Shown here in pieces: positions 41,762 to 51,297 of a stretch of 64,000 bases of DNA. Made by a program: the position numbers and the translations under genes. The stretch is taken from NCBI GenBank assembly GCA_050302275.1, contig JBNLAT010000001.1, forward strand, positions 62,001 to 126,000, in the 5' to 3' direction. Below the pieces are notes generated by a model. The model did not search any database. It was not told where the DNA came from and was given only the letters and a program-made list of their open reading frames with translations. The stretch's first letter is position 1, and each line of letters begins with the position of its first letter. Source of the stretch: JAPHTQ01 sp050302275. Lineage in GTDB: Bacteria > Pseudomonadota > Gammaproteobacteria > Thiohalomonadales > Thiohalomonadaceae.

Positions 41762-43870
41762 TCAGCCCGTCTGTTTGCCTACGGTCGCCACGATCTTGAG
41801 CTGCTTGTCGTCCGGGATCTCGTTGTACGAGAGCACGTGCAGTCCCGAAATCGTGTGCCTGGTAAATCTTGCCAGCAGTTCGCGTACCGGAGGCGCCACC
41901 AGTAGTACCGCCGGCTTACCTGACGCCTCCTGTTTCTGTGCACTGTCGGCCAGTCCCTGATGCAGGCGCTCTGCCAGCATCGGCTCGATGCCACCGCCAC
42001 CTTCTGCGGAGGCCTGAACACTCTCAAGCAATATGCGTTCCAGCTCAGGCGACAGGGTGATGACCTCTAATTGGTTACGCAAGCCATTGATTTTCTGGAC
42101 AATCATCCGACCCAGAGCGACCCGTACCAGGGCAGTCAAATTCCCGGCATCCTTGACCCGAATGGCGCTCTCCGCCAGGGTTTCGGCGATAGTGCGAATG
42201 TCGCGGATCGGAATGCCTTCGGAGAGGAGGTTCTGCAGCACCTTGACCACGGTGCCGAGCGGCAGATTGCCGGGGACCAGATCCTCGACCAGCTTCGGCG
42301 CGCTCTTGCCCAGCTGCTCCAGCAGTTTCTGCACCTCTTCGTGGCCCAGCAGTTCATGGGCATGATCCTGCAAGGACTGGCTTAGATGGGTGGCGACCAC
42401 GGTGTTGGGATCGACCACGGTGTAGCCCAGCCCCTGGGCGTGCTCACGCTGGTTCTGGGTGATCCAGACCGCGTCGAGACCGAAGGCCGGGTCCTTGGCG
42501 TTAATCCCCTCAACGCTACCGAAGACCTGTCCCGGATTGATCGCCATCTCCCGGTCCGGGTGGATCTCCGCCTCGCCGACGTTGACCCCCATCATGCTGA
42601 GTCGATAGGAGTTGGGCGGCAGGTCGAGGTTGTCGCGAATGTGTACCGGCGGAATGAGGAAGCCGAGCTCCTGGGAGAGTTTGCGCCGTACCCCTTTGAT
42701 ACGTGCCATCAGCTCACCGCCCTGAGACTTGTCCACCAGCGGGATCAGGCGATAGCCCACCTCAAGGCCAATGGGATCGACCATCGGCACATCGTCCCAG
42801 CTCAAGTCGCGACTCTCCGACGGCGGCGGCTCCTGCGCCTGCTGCGCAATCTGTTGCTGTTGTGCTTCCAGTAGCGCCTGCTCTTTAATCTGTTTGGTCT
42901 TCCACCAGGCAGCGCCACCGGTGGCGGTGGCCAGCAGCAGGAACGGCACATTGGGCATACCCGGGATAGTACCCAGCAGGCCCAGCACCCCGGCGGTCAC
43001 ACCCAGCACCTTGGGGTTGCTCAGCAGTTGGCCCATCACCTGCTCGCTCATGTTGCCTGAAGCGGTAACGCGGGTAACGATGATGCCCGCCGCGGTGGAG
43101 AGCACCAGCGAAGGAATCTGTGCCACCAGGCCGTCACCGATGGTCAGCAGGGCGTACACCTGGGCCGCGTCGGTGAAGTTCATACCGTGCTGTACCACAC
43201 CGATGGCCAGACCGCCGATGATGTTAATCAGGGTGATCAGAATCCCCGCTACCGCGTCACCACGAACGAATTTGCTGGCACCGTCCATGGAGCCGTAGAA
43301 GTCAGCCTCGGCGGCCACCTCGGTACGACGGCGACGCGCCTCGTCCTGATCGATGAGGCCGGAGTTGAGATCGGCGTCGATGGCCATCTGCTTGCCGGGC
43401 ATGGCATCCAGGGTGAAGCGGGCGCTCACCTCGGAGATCCGTCCTGCACCCTTGGTCACTACCACGAAGTTGATAATGACGAGGATAACGAAGACCACCA
43501 GGCCGACCGCGTAGTTACCACCGACCACAAAATCACCAAAGGACTGGATCACCTGACCCGCCGCACCGGAACCGGTGTGGCCGTTGAGTAGTACCACCCG
43601 GGTCGAGGCAACGTTAAGCGCCAGACGCAACAGGGTGGCGATCAACAGAATGGTAGGGAAGACCGCGAAATCCATCGGCCGCAGCGCATAGACCGTTACC
43701 AACAGAATGATCAGCGACAGGGTGATGTTGAAAGTGAAAAAGATGTCGAGCAGAAACGGCGGTAGCGGCAGCACCACCATCGCCAGCAGCAATACCACGA
43801 TCAACGGCGCACCGAGACCGCTACGGGTCATCTGCGTCAGGGTCGGTCCGATACGATTTGCTTCGGCCAT
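41762..43870 (-). CDS. flhA: flagellar export protein FlhA
   Basis: A 702-residue core protein of the flagellar type III export gate. About eight membrane segments fill residues 20-320, with the conserved FHIPEP-family loop (GKQMAIDADLNSGLIDQDEA, then RRRRTEV). The C-terminal cytoplasmic domain (about 345-702) forms the nonameric ring that receives substrates. Its ATG overlaps the flhB stop by one base. Confidence 0.97.
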   Translation of the reverse strand: MAEANRIGPTLTQMTRSGLGAPLIVVLLLAMVVLPLPPFLLDIFFTFNITLSLIILLVTVYALRPMDFAVFPTILLIATLLRLALNVASTRVVLLNGHTGSGAAGQVIQSFGDFVVGGNYAVGLVVFVILVIINFVVVTKGAGRISEVSARFTLDAMPGKQMAIDADLNSGLIDQDEARRRRTEVAAEADFYGSMDGASKFVRGDAVAGILITLINIIGGLAIGVVQHGMNFTDAAQVYALLTIGDGLVAQIPSLVLSTAAGIIVTRVTASGNMSEQVMGQLLSNPKVLGVTAGVLGLLGTIPGMPNVPFLLLATATGGAAWWKTKQIKEQALLEAQQQQIAQQAQEPPPSESRDLSWDDVPMVDPIGLEVGYRLIPLVDKSQGGELMARIKGVRRKLSQELGFLIPPVHIRDNLDLPPNSYRLSMMGVNVGEAEIHPDREMAINPGQVFGSVEGINAKDPAFGLDAVWITQNQREHAQGLGYTVVDPNTVVATHLSQSLQDHAHELLGHEEVQKLLEQLGKSAPKLVEDLVPGNLPLGTVVKVLQNLLSEGIPIRDIRTIAETLAESAIRVKDAGNLTALVRVALGRMIVQKINGLRNQLEVITLSPELERILLESVQASAEGGGGIEPMLAERLHQGLADSAQKQEASGKPAVLLVAPPVRELLARFTRHTISGLHVLSYNEIPDDKQLKIVATVGKQTG

Positions 43871-45030
43871 TATGCGTCACCTCCCTCATCGTCTTCGGGC
43901 GGATCGCGACGCAGATCGTCCGGGATCGGCAGGTCATGCATTTCGTGCATCTCTTCGCGACGATAGATCGGGCTCTGCTTGAGTTGATAGACATAGGCCA
44001 GCACCTGAGCCACGGCACGATAGAGCCCTTCCGGGATCGGCATATTCAGTTCGGTGCTGAAGTAGAGCGCACGGGCCAGCGGCGGTGCGGAGAGGATCGG
44101 CACATCGTTTTCACCGGCGACGCTACGGATGCGTCCGGCCAGCAGGTCGCTACCCTTGGCCACCACGATCGGCGCAGCCATTTTGGTCGGCTGGTAACGC
44201 AACGCCACGGCAAAGTGGGTCGGGTTGGTGACCACCACATCGGCCTTGGGCACCTCTTCCATCATGCGTCGTTGCGCCATCTCCTGTTGCAGACGACGCT
44301 GGCGTCCCTTGATCTCGGGACTGCCCTCGGTCTGTTTAAACTCTTCTTTGATCTCCTGGCGGGTCATCTTCAGTTGACGGCGGTAGTCCCACAACTGAAA
44401 CGGCACGTCGATGGCGGCCACCAGCAGCAGCACCGAACTGAGAAACAGAAACGCCCAGGCCAGTAGATCACCGGCGTGACTCATCGCCTGCTGCACCGGT
44501 TCGCCGCCAAGACCGAGAAACTGCTCGCCCTGTAGTTTGAGCAGCAACAACGCCACGGTTGCCACCAGGCTGAACTTGGCCAGCCCCTTGAGCATCTCCA
44601 TCACTCCGCGCCAGGCGAAGACCCGGCCCAATCCTTTGACCGGATCGAGTTTGTCCCACTTGAAGGCGATTGCCTGGGTGGAGAAGCTCCAGCCGCCAAG
44701 GGCCATCGCCGCGCCCATCACCGCGAGCAGGATCAGAATAAAGAAAGGCAGGAACAGCCACAGCGCCTCGAGGATCGAATCGCTCAAGGCCGAGGTCATT
44801 GCGCCTTTATCGAAGGCCATGCTGCGAGGAATCAGGAAGTCGTTGTGCAACAGCCCGACCATGCCGCGCACCAGATGATCGCCCATCGCCAGGAAGGCGG
44901 TCGCCGCCATCAGCAGCGCCACCACGGTATTGAGCTCACGGGAACGGGCGATCTGCCCCTTCTCCCGCGCATCACGGAGTCGCTTGGGGGTCGCCTCTTC
45001 CGTGCGTTCCTGGCCGTCGCTCTCCGCCAT
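43870..45030 (-). CDS. flhB: flagellar export protein FlhB
   Basis: A 386-residue export-gate protein with four membrane segments and a cytoplasmic domain that cleaves itself at NPTH (residues 269-272, in VVVTNPTHFAVALRY) to switch from hook to filament export. A Glu/Asp-rich C-terminus follows. It overlaps both fliR and flhA by one base. A separate FlhB C-domain protein is encoded beside fliK at 23945-24238. Confidence 0.97.
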   Translation of the reverse strand: MAESDGQERTEEATPKRLRDAREKGQIARSRELNTVVALLMAATAFLAMGDHLVRGMVGLLHNDFLIPRSMAFDKGAMTSALSDSILEALWLFLPFFILILLAVMGAAMALGGWSFSTQAIAFKWDKLDPVKGLGRVFAWRGVMEMLKGLAKFSLVATVALLLLKLQGEQFLGLGGEPVQQAMSHAGDLLAWAFLFLSSVLLLVAAIDVPFQLWDYRRQLKMTRQEIKEEFKQTEGSPEIKGRQRRLQQEMAQRRMMEEVPKADVVVTNPTHFAVALRYQPTKMAAPIVVAKGSDLLAGRIRSVAGENDVPILSAPPLARALYFSTELNMPIPEGLYRAVAQVLAYVYQLKQSPIYRREEMHEMHDLPIPDDLRRDPPEDDEGGDA

Positions 45031-45818
45031 CAGCGCGCGCCTCCCAATAGCAGGTACTGCACCAGATCAAAACCGCGCTCCAGAATCTGGCTAAACTGCG
45101 GCACCACGCTGGGCAGGGTGTAGAGGATCACTACGAAACCCATGATCATCGCCACCGGGAAACCGATGGCGAAGATATTCAATTGCGGCGCGGAACGTGC
45201 CATCACACCGAAGGCGATGTTGACCACCAGCAGTGAGGCCATCGCCGGTAACGCCAACCACAACGCCCCGGCAAACATCTGGCTGCCCCAGGAGGCGATG
45301 GCGTGAAAACCGTCCGCACCGATACCGGTCTCGCCGATGGGCAGCAGGCGAAAGCTCTCGACCAGCAGCTGAATCAGCACCAGGTGGCCGTTCATACCGA
45401 GGAACAACAGCGTGGTCATCAATATATAGAGCTGACTCAGTACCGGCACCTGAGTACCGTTCTGCGGGTCAACCATAGAGGCAAAACCGAGGCCCATCTG
45501 CATCGCGATCAACTGGCCGCCGGTAACGATGGCGGAGAAGACCAGCATCAGGGCAAAACCCATCGCCGCGCCGATCAACAGTTGCTGCAGGATGATGGCG
45601 ATGGCCGCCCAGGAGAAAGGCGTCACCTGCGGCACCGAAGGAACCAGCGGCATCACCAGCAGCGTCACCGCCAACGCCAGCATTAAACGTACCCGCACCG
45701 GGATGTTGCTGGAGCCGGTCACCGGCGCCACCATAAACAACGTACCAATGCGGAAAAACGGCCAGAGAAAACTGCCGATCCAACCGGTAATTTCCGCCAT
45801 TGTCAGGTGCATGCTCAT
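45030..45818 (-). CDS. fliR: flagellar export protein FliR
   Basis: A 262-residue, six-helix component of the export gate (IGSFLWPFFRIGTLFMVAPV near the start, MQMGLGFASMVDPQNGTQVP in the middle). The ATG at 45818 overlaps the fliQ stop by one base; a TTG one codon earlier is also open. It joins FliP and FliQ in the core pore. Confidence 0.95.
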   Translation of the reverse strand: MSMHLTMAEITGWIGSFLWPFFRIGTLFMVAPVTGSSNIPVRVRLMLALAVTLLVMPLVPSVPQVTPFSWAAIAIILQQLLIGAAMGFALMLVFSAIVTGGQLIAMQMGLGFASMVDPQNGTQVPVLSQLYILMTTLLFLGMNGHLVLIQLLVESFRLLPIGETGIGADGFHAIASWGSQMFAGALWLALPAMASLLVVNIAFGVMARSAPQLNIFAIGFPVAMIMGFVVILYTLPSVVPQFSQILERGFDLVQYLLLGGAR

Positions 45819-46087
45819 CAACCTATCAACGTCGGTACGTTGTTAAACAGGCGCTGGGTAAAATCGAGCAGGGCCTGCAACATCCACGGCCCAGCCAGCA
45901 TCAGCACCACCAGGGTAACCAGCAGCTTGGGGATAAAACTGAGGGTCATTTCGTTAATCTGGGTCGCCGCCTGAAACATCGCTACCAGCAGACCGACAAA
46001 CAGTGCGGGCAGCAACACGATGAGGATCAGCACCACCAGCAACTCAAGGGTTTGCTGAAAAACACTCATCACGGTTTCAGGCGTCAC
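45818..46087 (-). CDS. fliQ: flagellar export protein FliQ
   Basis: An 89-residue, two-helix hairpin protein (LLVVLILIVLLPALFVGLLV and FIPKLLVTLVVLMLAGPWML) of the export gate, with the family start MTPETVMSVFQQTLE. It is 12 bases after fliP. Confidence 0.96.
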   Translation of the reverse strand: MTPETVMSVFQQTLELLVVLILIVLLPALFVGLLVAMFQAATQINEMTLSFIPKLLVTLVVLMLAGPWMLQALLDFTQRLFNNVPTLIG

Positions 46088-46099
46088 GTTTACTCTCCC

Positions 46100-46843
46100 C
46101 TACTGCGTCACGTAAAAACTGGAGGCCAGGGTACTCATCACCAGCGACCAGCCATCGACCAGCACGAACAACATGATCTTGAAAGGCAGGGAGATGATCA
46201 TCGGCGAGAGCATCATCATCCCCATCGACATCAAGACACTGGCGACCACCAGATCGATCACCAGAAAGGGAATGAAGAGCAGGAAACCGATCTGGAAGGC
46301 GGTCTTTAGTTCGCTGGTCACGAAGGCGGGAACCAGCACCGTCAGTGGCACATCGTCGGGGGTCTCATAACCCTTTTCATTCCCCGACATACCGGCAAAC
46401 AGTTCCAGATCCGGCTCACGCACCTGATTCATCATGAATTGATGCAACGGTTTGCTTGCCGCCTTGAGCGCATCGTTCATCTGCAGCTTTTCATTGAAGT
46501 AGGGCTGGATCGCTTCGCTGTTAATGCGATCGAAGACCGGCGCCATGACGAAGAAAGTGAGAAACAGTGACAGACCGACCAGCACCTGACCGGATGGCGC
46601 CTGCATTAAACCGATCGCCTGACGCAGGATCGCCAACACGATGATGATGCGGGTAAACGAAGTCATCATCATCACCGCTGCAGGGATGAAGGTCAGCAGG
46701 GTCATCAACAGCAACAGCTGGATGCTGAGGCTGTAGCTCTGCTCGCCGTTGGCTGCGGTAGTAACGGTTACCGCCTCCAGCCCCGGCTGGGCAAAGGCGG
46801 CGATGGGAAAGAGAAGAACGAGAATGGCGAAGAGACGTTTCAT
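46100..46843 (-). CDS. fliP: flagellar export protein FliP
   Basis: A 247-residue export-gate protein made with a signal peptide (MKRLFAILVLLFPIAAFA). Typical segments are MMMTSFTRIIIVLAILRQAI and VPAFVTSELKTAFQIGFLLF with SMGMMMLSPMIISLPFK. It overlaps the fliO stop by four bases. Confidence 0.97.
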   Translation of the reverse strand: MKRLFAILVLLFPIAAFAQPGLEAVTVTTAANGEQSYSLSIQLLLLMTLLTFIPAAVMMMTSFTRIIIVLAILRQAIGLMQAPSGQVLVGLSLFLTFFVMAPVFDRINSEAIQPYFNEKLQMNDALKAASKPLHQFMMNQVREPDLELFAGMSGNEKGYETPDDVPLTVLVPAFVTSELKTAFQIGFLLFIPFLVIDLVVASVLMSMGMMMLSPMIISLPFKIMLFVLVDGWSLVMSTLASSFYVTQ

Positions 46844-47292
46844 TGCTGCTCTCCACCGCGTTTTTTGAGTACCGCGGCCAGACGCTCGGCAAAATTCTCT
46901 GCGCCAGTGGAACTGTTATTCACGGGTTGCATTACCGGGGTATCGAAAACATGCAGGGTGCGAACATTGCCCTGGGCGACACCCAACAGGATTTGGGTTT
47001 CACCCGCCTGTACCAGTACCACCCGCTCACGTTGACCGACAGACACCGAGGCAAGCAGACGCAACGCGCCCTGTCCGGCAAAGTTGCCGAAACTCATGCG
47101 GCGAAACAGCCATGCGGCAACACCGATTAACAATAAAACGAAAAGTAGCGCGAAGAAGACCTGCAATACATCGCCTGCGCCCAGCGGTTCACTCAAACGC
47201 GCCGCCGCTTTCGGCAACTTCTCCGCCTCTGCCGCGTAGAGTACAGGCGACAGGAGAGAAAGCAGCAGGGAAAACAGCAGTCGTTTGATCAT
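46840..47292 (-). CDS. fliO: flagellar assembly protein FliO
   Basis: A 150-residue protein with a signal-like N-terminus (LLFSLLLSLLSPVLYAAEA), one membrane helix (VLQVFFALLFVLLLIGVAAW) and a cytoplasmic FliO domain (LRLLASVSVGQRERVVLVQA). FliO is a scaffold for FliP-FliR assembly. Its sequence is poorly conserved, but position and layout are clear. Confidence 0.92.
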   Translation of the reverse strand: MIKRLLFSLLLSLLSPVLYAAEAEKLPKAAARLSEPLGAGDVLQVFFALLFVLLLIGVAAWLFRRMSFGNFAGQGALRLLASVSVGQRERVVLVQAGETQILLGVAQGNVRTLHVFDTPVMQPVNNSSTGAENFAERLAAVLKKRGGEQQ

Positions 47293-47304
47293 TGGCTGAC
47301 ACCA

Positions 47305-47700
47305 TTATTTAAGTTTCTTGACCCGTTCGGCGGGGCTGATTACATCGGTCAGACGGATGCCGTATTTTTCGTTGACCACCACTACCTCGCCGTGGGCGAT
47401 CAGTGTGCCGTTGACCATCACATCCAGCGGTTCACCCGCTAGGCGATCCAGTTCAACCACCGAGCCCTGGTTAAGTTGCAGCAGGTTGCGGATGTTGATC
47501 TTGGTACGGCCAATCTCCATCGAGATAGTCACCGGGATGTCGAGAATGACATCGAGGTTGACGTCTTCCGAACCGGGACCCGCCGCGTCGTCCTGCAGCT
47601 CCTGCATCGGTGCGGGCCTGGCATCACTCTGCTCTGCCATCGCTTCTGCCCACTCGTCGCCGACTGCTTCTTCGTCTGTCGTGGTTTCGTCGTTCATCAC
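47305..47700 (-). CDS. fliN: flagellar switch protein FliN
   Basis: A 131-residue rotor protein: an acidic, disordered first 45 residues and a C-terminal SpoA domain (DVNLDVILDIPVTISMEIGR, then GSVVELDRLAGEPLDVMVNG). It forms the C-ring with FliM and FliG and binds CheY-P. It follows fliM by ten bases. Confidence 0.96.
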   Translation of the reverse strand: MMNDETTTDEEAVGDEWAEAMAEQSDARPAPMQELQDDAAGPGSEDVNLDVILDIPVTISMEIGRTKINIRNLLQLNQGSVVELDRLAGEPLDVMVNGTLIAHGEVVVVNEKYGIRLTDVISPAERVKKLK

Positions 47701-47710
47701 TCAACTCCTC

Positions 47711-48700
47711 TTAACGACCGGGCTGAAAACGCTCGGCCGGTTTTACTACCTTGATCGCCAACTGTTTATTGGAAACACCCAACTTGCCACGGAATACCGG
47801 AATATCTTCCGCGCGCAGACTGACCAGTGCGGGCATCTCAATCGGGATAATGTCGCCCGCCTTAAGTCGGAGCACATCGCGCAGGCTCAGAGTGGTTTCC
47901 GCCAGGGTGCTGCTCAATTCCACCTCGGCATTCTTCACCTCGGAACGCATCGCACCGAGCCAACGGTCATCGATATCGGTACGGTCGCTCTGTACCCCGG
48001 CATCGAGGATGTCGCGGATCGGTTCCAGCATTGCATAGGGCATGGTGACGTGGATATCGCCGCCACCGCCTTCCAGCTCCACATGGATCTTGGAAACCAC
48101 TACCACCTCGGTAGGGCTAACGATGTTGGCGAACTGAGGGTTTACCTCACGGTTGAGGTACTCGAAATGGACGTTCATCACCGGCGCCCAGGCATTGTGC
48201 AGATCCTTGAACGCCAGCTCCATCAGGATCTGGATCACCCGCTGTTCGGTCGGGGTGAATTCACGCCCTTCGATCTTGGCGTGGAAGCGGCCGTCGCCAC
48301 CAAAGAAATTGTCCACCAGCATGTAGACCAGCTTCGGTTCGAACACCAGCAACGCGGTTCCGCGCAGCGGTTTAATCTTAATCATGTTGAGGCTGGTCGG
48401 TACGTAGAGGGTATGGATGTACTCGGAGAACTTGAGCATATCGACACCGCCGACGGAGAGCTCAGCAGAGCGGCGCAGCATATTGAACAGGCTGATGCGG
48501 AATGAACGGGAGAAACGCTCGTTGACCATCTCCAGCGTCGGCATGCGCCCACGGACAATGCGATCCTCGCTGGCGAAGTCATAACGACGCGCGTCCTCCG
48601 ACGTCATCCCTGCATCGCTTTCGGTATCGACGTCGCCGCCGTCTACACCATGCAGCAGCGCGTCAATTTCGTCCTGTGAGAGAAGATCGGGATTGGCCAT
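47711..48700 (-). CDS. fliM: flagellar switch protein FliM
   Basis: A 329-residue C-ring protein. The N-terminal CheY-binding motif is LLSQDEIDALLHGVDGGD (residues 5-22); the middle CheC-like domain includes NERFSRSFRISLFNMLRRSA and the C-terminal SpoA domain follows LRLKAGDIIPIEMPALV. It lies seven bases after fliL. Confidence 0.97.
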   Translation of the reverse strand: MANPDLLSQDEIDALLHGVDGGDVDTESDAGMTSEDARRYDFASEDRIVRGRMPTLEMVNERFSRSFRISLFNMLRRSAELSVGGVDMLKFSEYIHTLYVPTSLNMIKIKPLRGTALLVFEPKLVYMLVDNFFGGDGRFHAKIEGREFTPTEQRVIQILMELAFKDLHNAWAPVMNVHFEYLNREVNPQFANIVSPTEVVVVSKIHVELEGGGGDIHVTMPYAMLEPIRDILDAGVQSDRTDIDDRWLGAMRSEVKNAEVELSSTLAETTLSLRDVLRLKAGDIIPIEMPALVSLRAEDIPVFRGKLGVSNKQLAIKVVKPAERFQPGR

Positions 48701-48707
48701 ATCGGAC

Positions 48708-49235
48708 TCACTGCATCACAAAGCTGGTGAAATAGATCGCCTGAACCTTTCCCTTGATTCCGGCATGCTTTTTCAGGATTCCGTTCACCGCGCCAACGAT
48801 CTGTTCGCGCAATGCCTCTTTTCCTTCGCGAGTGTTGATGCCGTCGTAGCTCTGGCTGCCCAGCAGCACCAGGATATCGTTACGCACCACAGGCATATTC
48901 TCTTCCACCGCGGTCAGCACTATCGGGTCGTAGGCCATCAGTTGCATGTCCACCTGCAGGTAACGGGCCGGCTTGGGCTCGGCAAAATTGACCACCATGG
49001 TCTCCAGCGGCAGATAGAGCGGTTTCTTCGGCATATCCCTGGCTTCGCTTTCGCTCGCTTCAGCCTCGGTCGCCTCACCGTCAGGTGTGGCTGATTTGCC
49101 GCCGATGAAAAACAGGGTGGCGCCAACACTGGCCCCGATCAGCAGTACACCGACCAACGCCATGATAATGATGGTCTTTTTGCTGCCCGAAGGCGGTTTA
49201 ACGTCCAGATCCAGATCTTCGTTCTCTTCAGCCAT
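48708..49235 (-). CDS. fliL: flagellar basal body-associated protein FliL
   Basis: A 175-residue single-pass inner-membrane protein (TIIIMALVGVLLIGASVGAT, about residues 19-38) with a periplasmic FliL domain starting near YLPLETMVVNFAEPKPARYL. FliL rings surround stators and aid torque. It is the first gene of the leftward flagellar operon and is preceded by a sigma-54 promoter. Confidence 0.95.
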   Translation of the reverse strand: MAEENEDLDLDVKPPSGSKKTIIIMALVGVLLIGASVGATLFFIGGKSATPDGEATEAEASESEARDMPKKPLYLPLETMVVNFAEPKPARYLQVDMQLMAYDPIVLTAVEENMPVVRNDILVLLGSQSYDGINTREGKEALREQIVGAVNGILKKHAGIKGKVQAIYFTSFVMQ

Positions 49236-49267
49236 GAGTCGGTCCTTTTTCAGGTTATTGGGAGAAA

Positions 49268-49283
49268 TGCAAACTGTGTGCCA
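49268..49283 (-). promoter_or_regulatory. sigma-54 promoter for the fliL operon
   Basis: On the minus strand the sequence TGGCAC-ACAGT-TTGCA gives exact -24 GG and -12 GC elements with the right 5-base spacer. It lies 32 bases upstream of the fliL ATG. Class III flagellar operons in Pseudomonas and Vibrio use RpoN with FleQ/FleR-type activators; none of those activators is in this window. Confidence 0.85.
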
Positions 49284-49370
49284 CAGAAAGTGGCCGTATG
49301 AATTCGCTTTGAATTCATTAAGTTATAGCGCAGATACGGAAACAACGGCGATACCGCCGGGCAGAAACGG

Positions 49371-49943
49371 CTATAGCGCCAAAAAGCCGTCACCGCCGCC
49401 GCTACGGAGGAAATGTTCACGGTAGTGTCGCAATTCGTCGATCGACTCGCGGATATCGTCCAGTGCTAGGTGGGCACCGCTCTTCTTGAAACTGCTGTAG
49501 ACATCGGGACGCCAGCGGCGCGCCAGCTCCTTGAGGGTACTGACGTCGAGGTTACGGTAATGGAAGAAGGCCTCCAGCTCCGGCATGCCGCGGACCAGAA
49601 AACGCCGATCCTGGCAGATGGTATTGCCGCACATGGGTGACTGGCGCGGCTCGAGATAGCGGGAGAGGAATTCGAGAGTCTGCGCCTGAGCCTCCGCCTC
49701 ATCGATGCTGCTCTCACGCACCCGCTGCCACAGACCCGAAGCGCCGTGATGATCGCGATTCCATTGATCCATTCGTTCCATCACCGCTTCGGGTTGGTGG
49801 ATCGCCAGACAGGGCCCTTCGGCAAGGAGATTGAGATTGGCATCGGTCACGATGGTGGCGATCTCAATGATGCGATCGTTATCCGGGTCGAGGCCGGTCA
49901 TCTCCAGATCGATCCAGATGAGGTTATCCGGGTGTTTTTCCAT
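49371..49943 (-). CDS. orn: oligoribonuclease
   Basis: A 190-residue DEDDh 3'-5' exoribonuclease that degrades two- to five-base RNA. Motif I is IWIDLEMTGLDPDNDRIIE, and motif III near the end is HLALDDIRESIDELRHYREH. Length is normal. It is divergent from the M48 protease gene. Confidence 0.97.
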   Translation of the reverse strand: MEKHPDNLIWIDLEMTGLDPDNDRIIEIATIVTDANLNLLAEGPCLAIHQPEAVMERMDQWNRDHHGASGLWQRVRESSIDEAEAQAQTLEFLSRYLEPRQSPMCGNTICQDRRFLVRGMPELEAFFHYRNLDVSTLKELARRWRPDVYSSFKKSGAHLALDDIRESIDELRHYREHFLRSGGGDGFLAL

Positions 49944-50029
49944 CGTTAGACTCCGCTATCGGTCGCACTTACTTGCCAAGCATTCTAGCAAAAGCTAACC
50001 TGCTGCGACGCCCATAAAAACTTCTCGTC

Positions 50030-51280
50030 ATGCATCTATTTACCCTGCTGTTCCTCGCCATGCTGTTATTATCGACCGTGGTGGAACTGTGGCTACTACG
50101 TCGCCAGATAAAAACCGTTGCCGCCAATCGTGATCAGGTCCCTGCCGCCTTTGCCGAGCAGATATCGACCAGCGCCCACCGTAAGGCGGCCGATTACACC
50201 CTGAGCAAGGCACGCCTGCATCGCATCACGCTGATTTTTGATGCGCTTGTACTGGTGGCACTAACCGTCGGTGGTGGCCTGCAACTGCTCGATTCCCTGA
50301 CCCACGATCTGCCCTGGCCGCCGATTGTCGAAGGCACCATTTTCATCCTCGGCTTTCTCCTGCTCAGCTATCTGCTGGAGTTGCCGTTTGCTATCTATCG
50401 CACCTTCCGTATCGAACAGCACTTCGACTTCAACCACACCACACCGCGGTTGTTTTTCTTCGATATGCTCAAGCAGCTAGTACTGATGCTGGTGCTGATC
50501 ACTCCACTGATCGCATTGGTACTGTGGCTGATGGAGAGCACGGGCGAATGGTGGTGGCTCTATGTCTGGCTGGTGTGGAGTGGATTCTCGCTACTCATGA
50601 TGTGGGCTTATCCCGCAGTCATCGCCCCGATGTTTAACAAGTTCTCCCCACTGGAGGACGAAAACCTGCGCCAGCGTATAGATGATCTATTGCAACGCTG
50701 CGGCTTCAAATCGAACGGTATCTTCGTCATGGACGGCTCGCGTCGCTCCAGCCACGGCAATGCCTATTTCTCCGGCATGGGAGGCAATAAACGTATCGTC
50801 TTCTTCGATACCCTGCTGGAAAGTCTCAACGACAACGAAATCGAAGCAGTACTGGCCCATGAACTGGGCCATTTCCGCAACAAACATATTCGCAACCGCC
50901 TGATGCTGGGTATGGCACTGAGCCTCGTCGGTCTGGCGCTGCTGGGCTGGCTGATCGAACAACCCTGGTTCTTTACCTCGTTAGGTATCGAAACCCCGTC
51001 GGCCCACGCGGCACTGGTGCTGTTTATGCTGGCGCTGCCGGTATTCACATTCTTTATCAAACCGCTCTCTTCGTTCGCCATGCGCAAACAGGAGTTCGAG
51101 GCCGATGACTTCGCCGCCGAGCAGTCCGATGCCCGGACCATGATTGGGGCACTGGTAAAACTGTATGAAGAGAACGCCAGCACCTTGACACCGGACCCGC
51201 TCTACTCGTCGTTCCACGACAGCCACCCGCCCGCACCGGTGCGTATCGCCAGATTGTCCGCTAAACTCGGAACAGGTTGA
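50030..51280 (+). CDS. M48 family membrane metallopeptidase (Ste24-like)
   Basis: A 416-residue polytopic protease. The zinc motif is HELGH in VLAHELGHFRNKHIRNR (about residues 282-286), with the third ligand in FEADDFAAEQ. An N-terminal multi-TM region (residues 1-200) includes YRTFRIEQHFDFNHTTPRLF, the Ste24/CAAX protease intracellular region. Bacterial members are thought to act in membrane protein quality control. The upstream gene is divergent orn; a small cytochrome gene follows after 17 bases. Confidence 0.93.
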   Translation: MHLFTLLFLAMLLLSTVVELWLLRRQIKTVAANRDQVPAAFAEQISTSAHRKAADYTLSKARLHRITLIFDALVLVALTVGGGLQLLDSLTHDLPWPPIVEGTIFILGFLLLSYLLELPFAIYRTFRIEQHFDFNHTTPRLFFFDMLKQLVLMLVLITPLIALVLWLMESTGEWWWLYVWLVWSGFSLLMMWAYPAVIAPMFNKFSPLEDENLRQRIDDLLQRCGFKSNGIFVMDGSRRSSHGNAYFSGMGGNKRIVFFDTLLESLNDNEIEAVLAHELGHFRNKHIRNRLMLGMALSLVGLALLGWLIEQPWFFTSLGIETPSAHAALVLFMLALPVFTFFIKPLSSFAMRKQEFEADDFAAEQSDARTMIGALVKLYEENASTLTPDPLYSSFHDSHPPAPVRIARLSAKLGTG

Positions 51281-51297
51281 TACTCACGGAGTCACCC

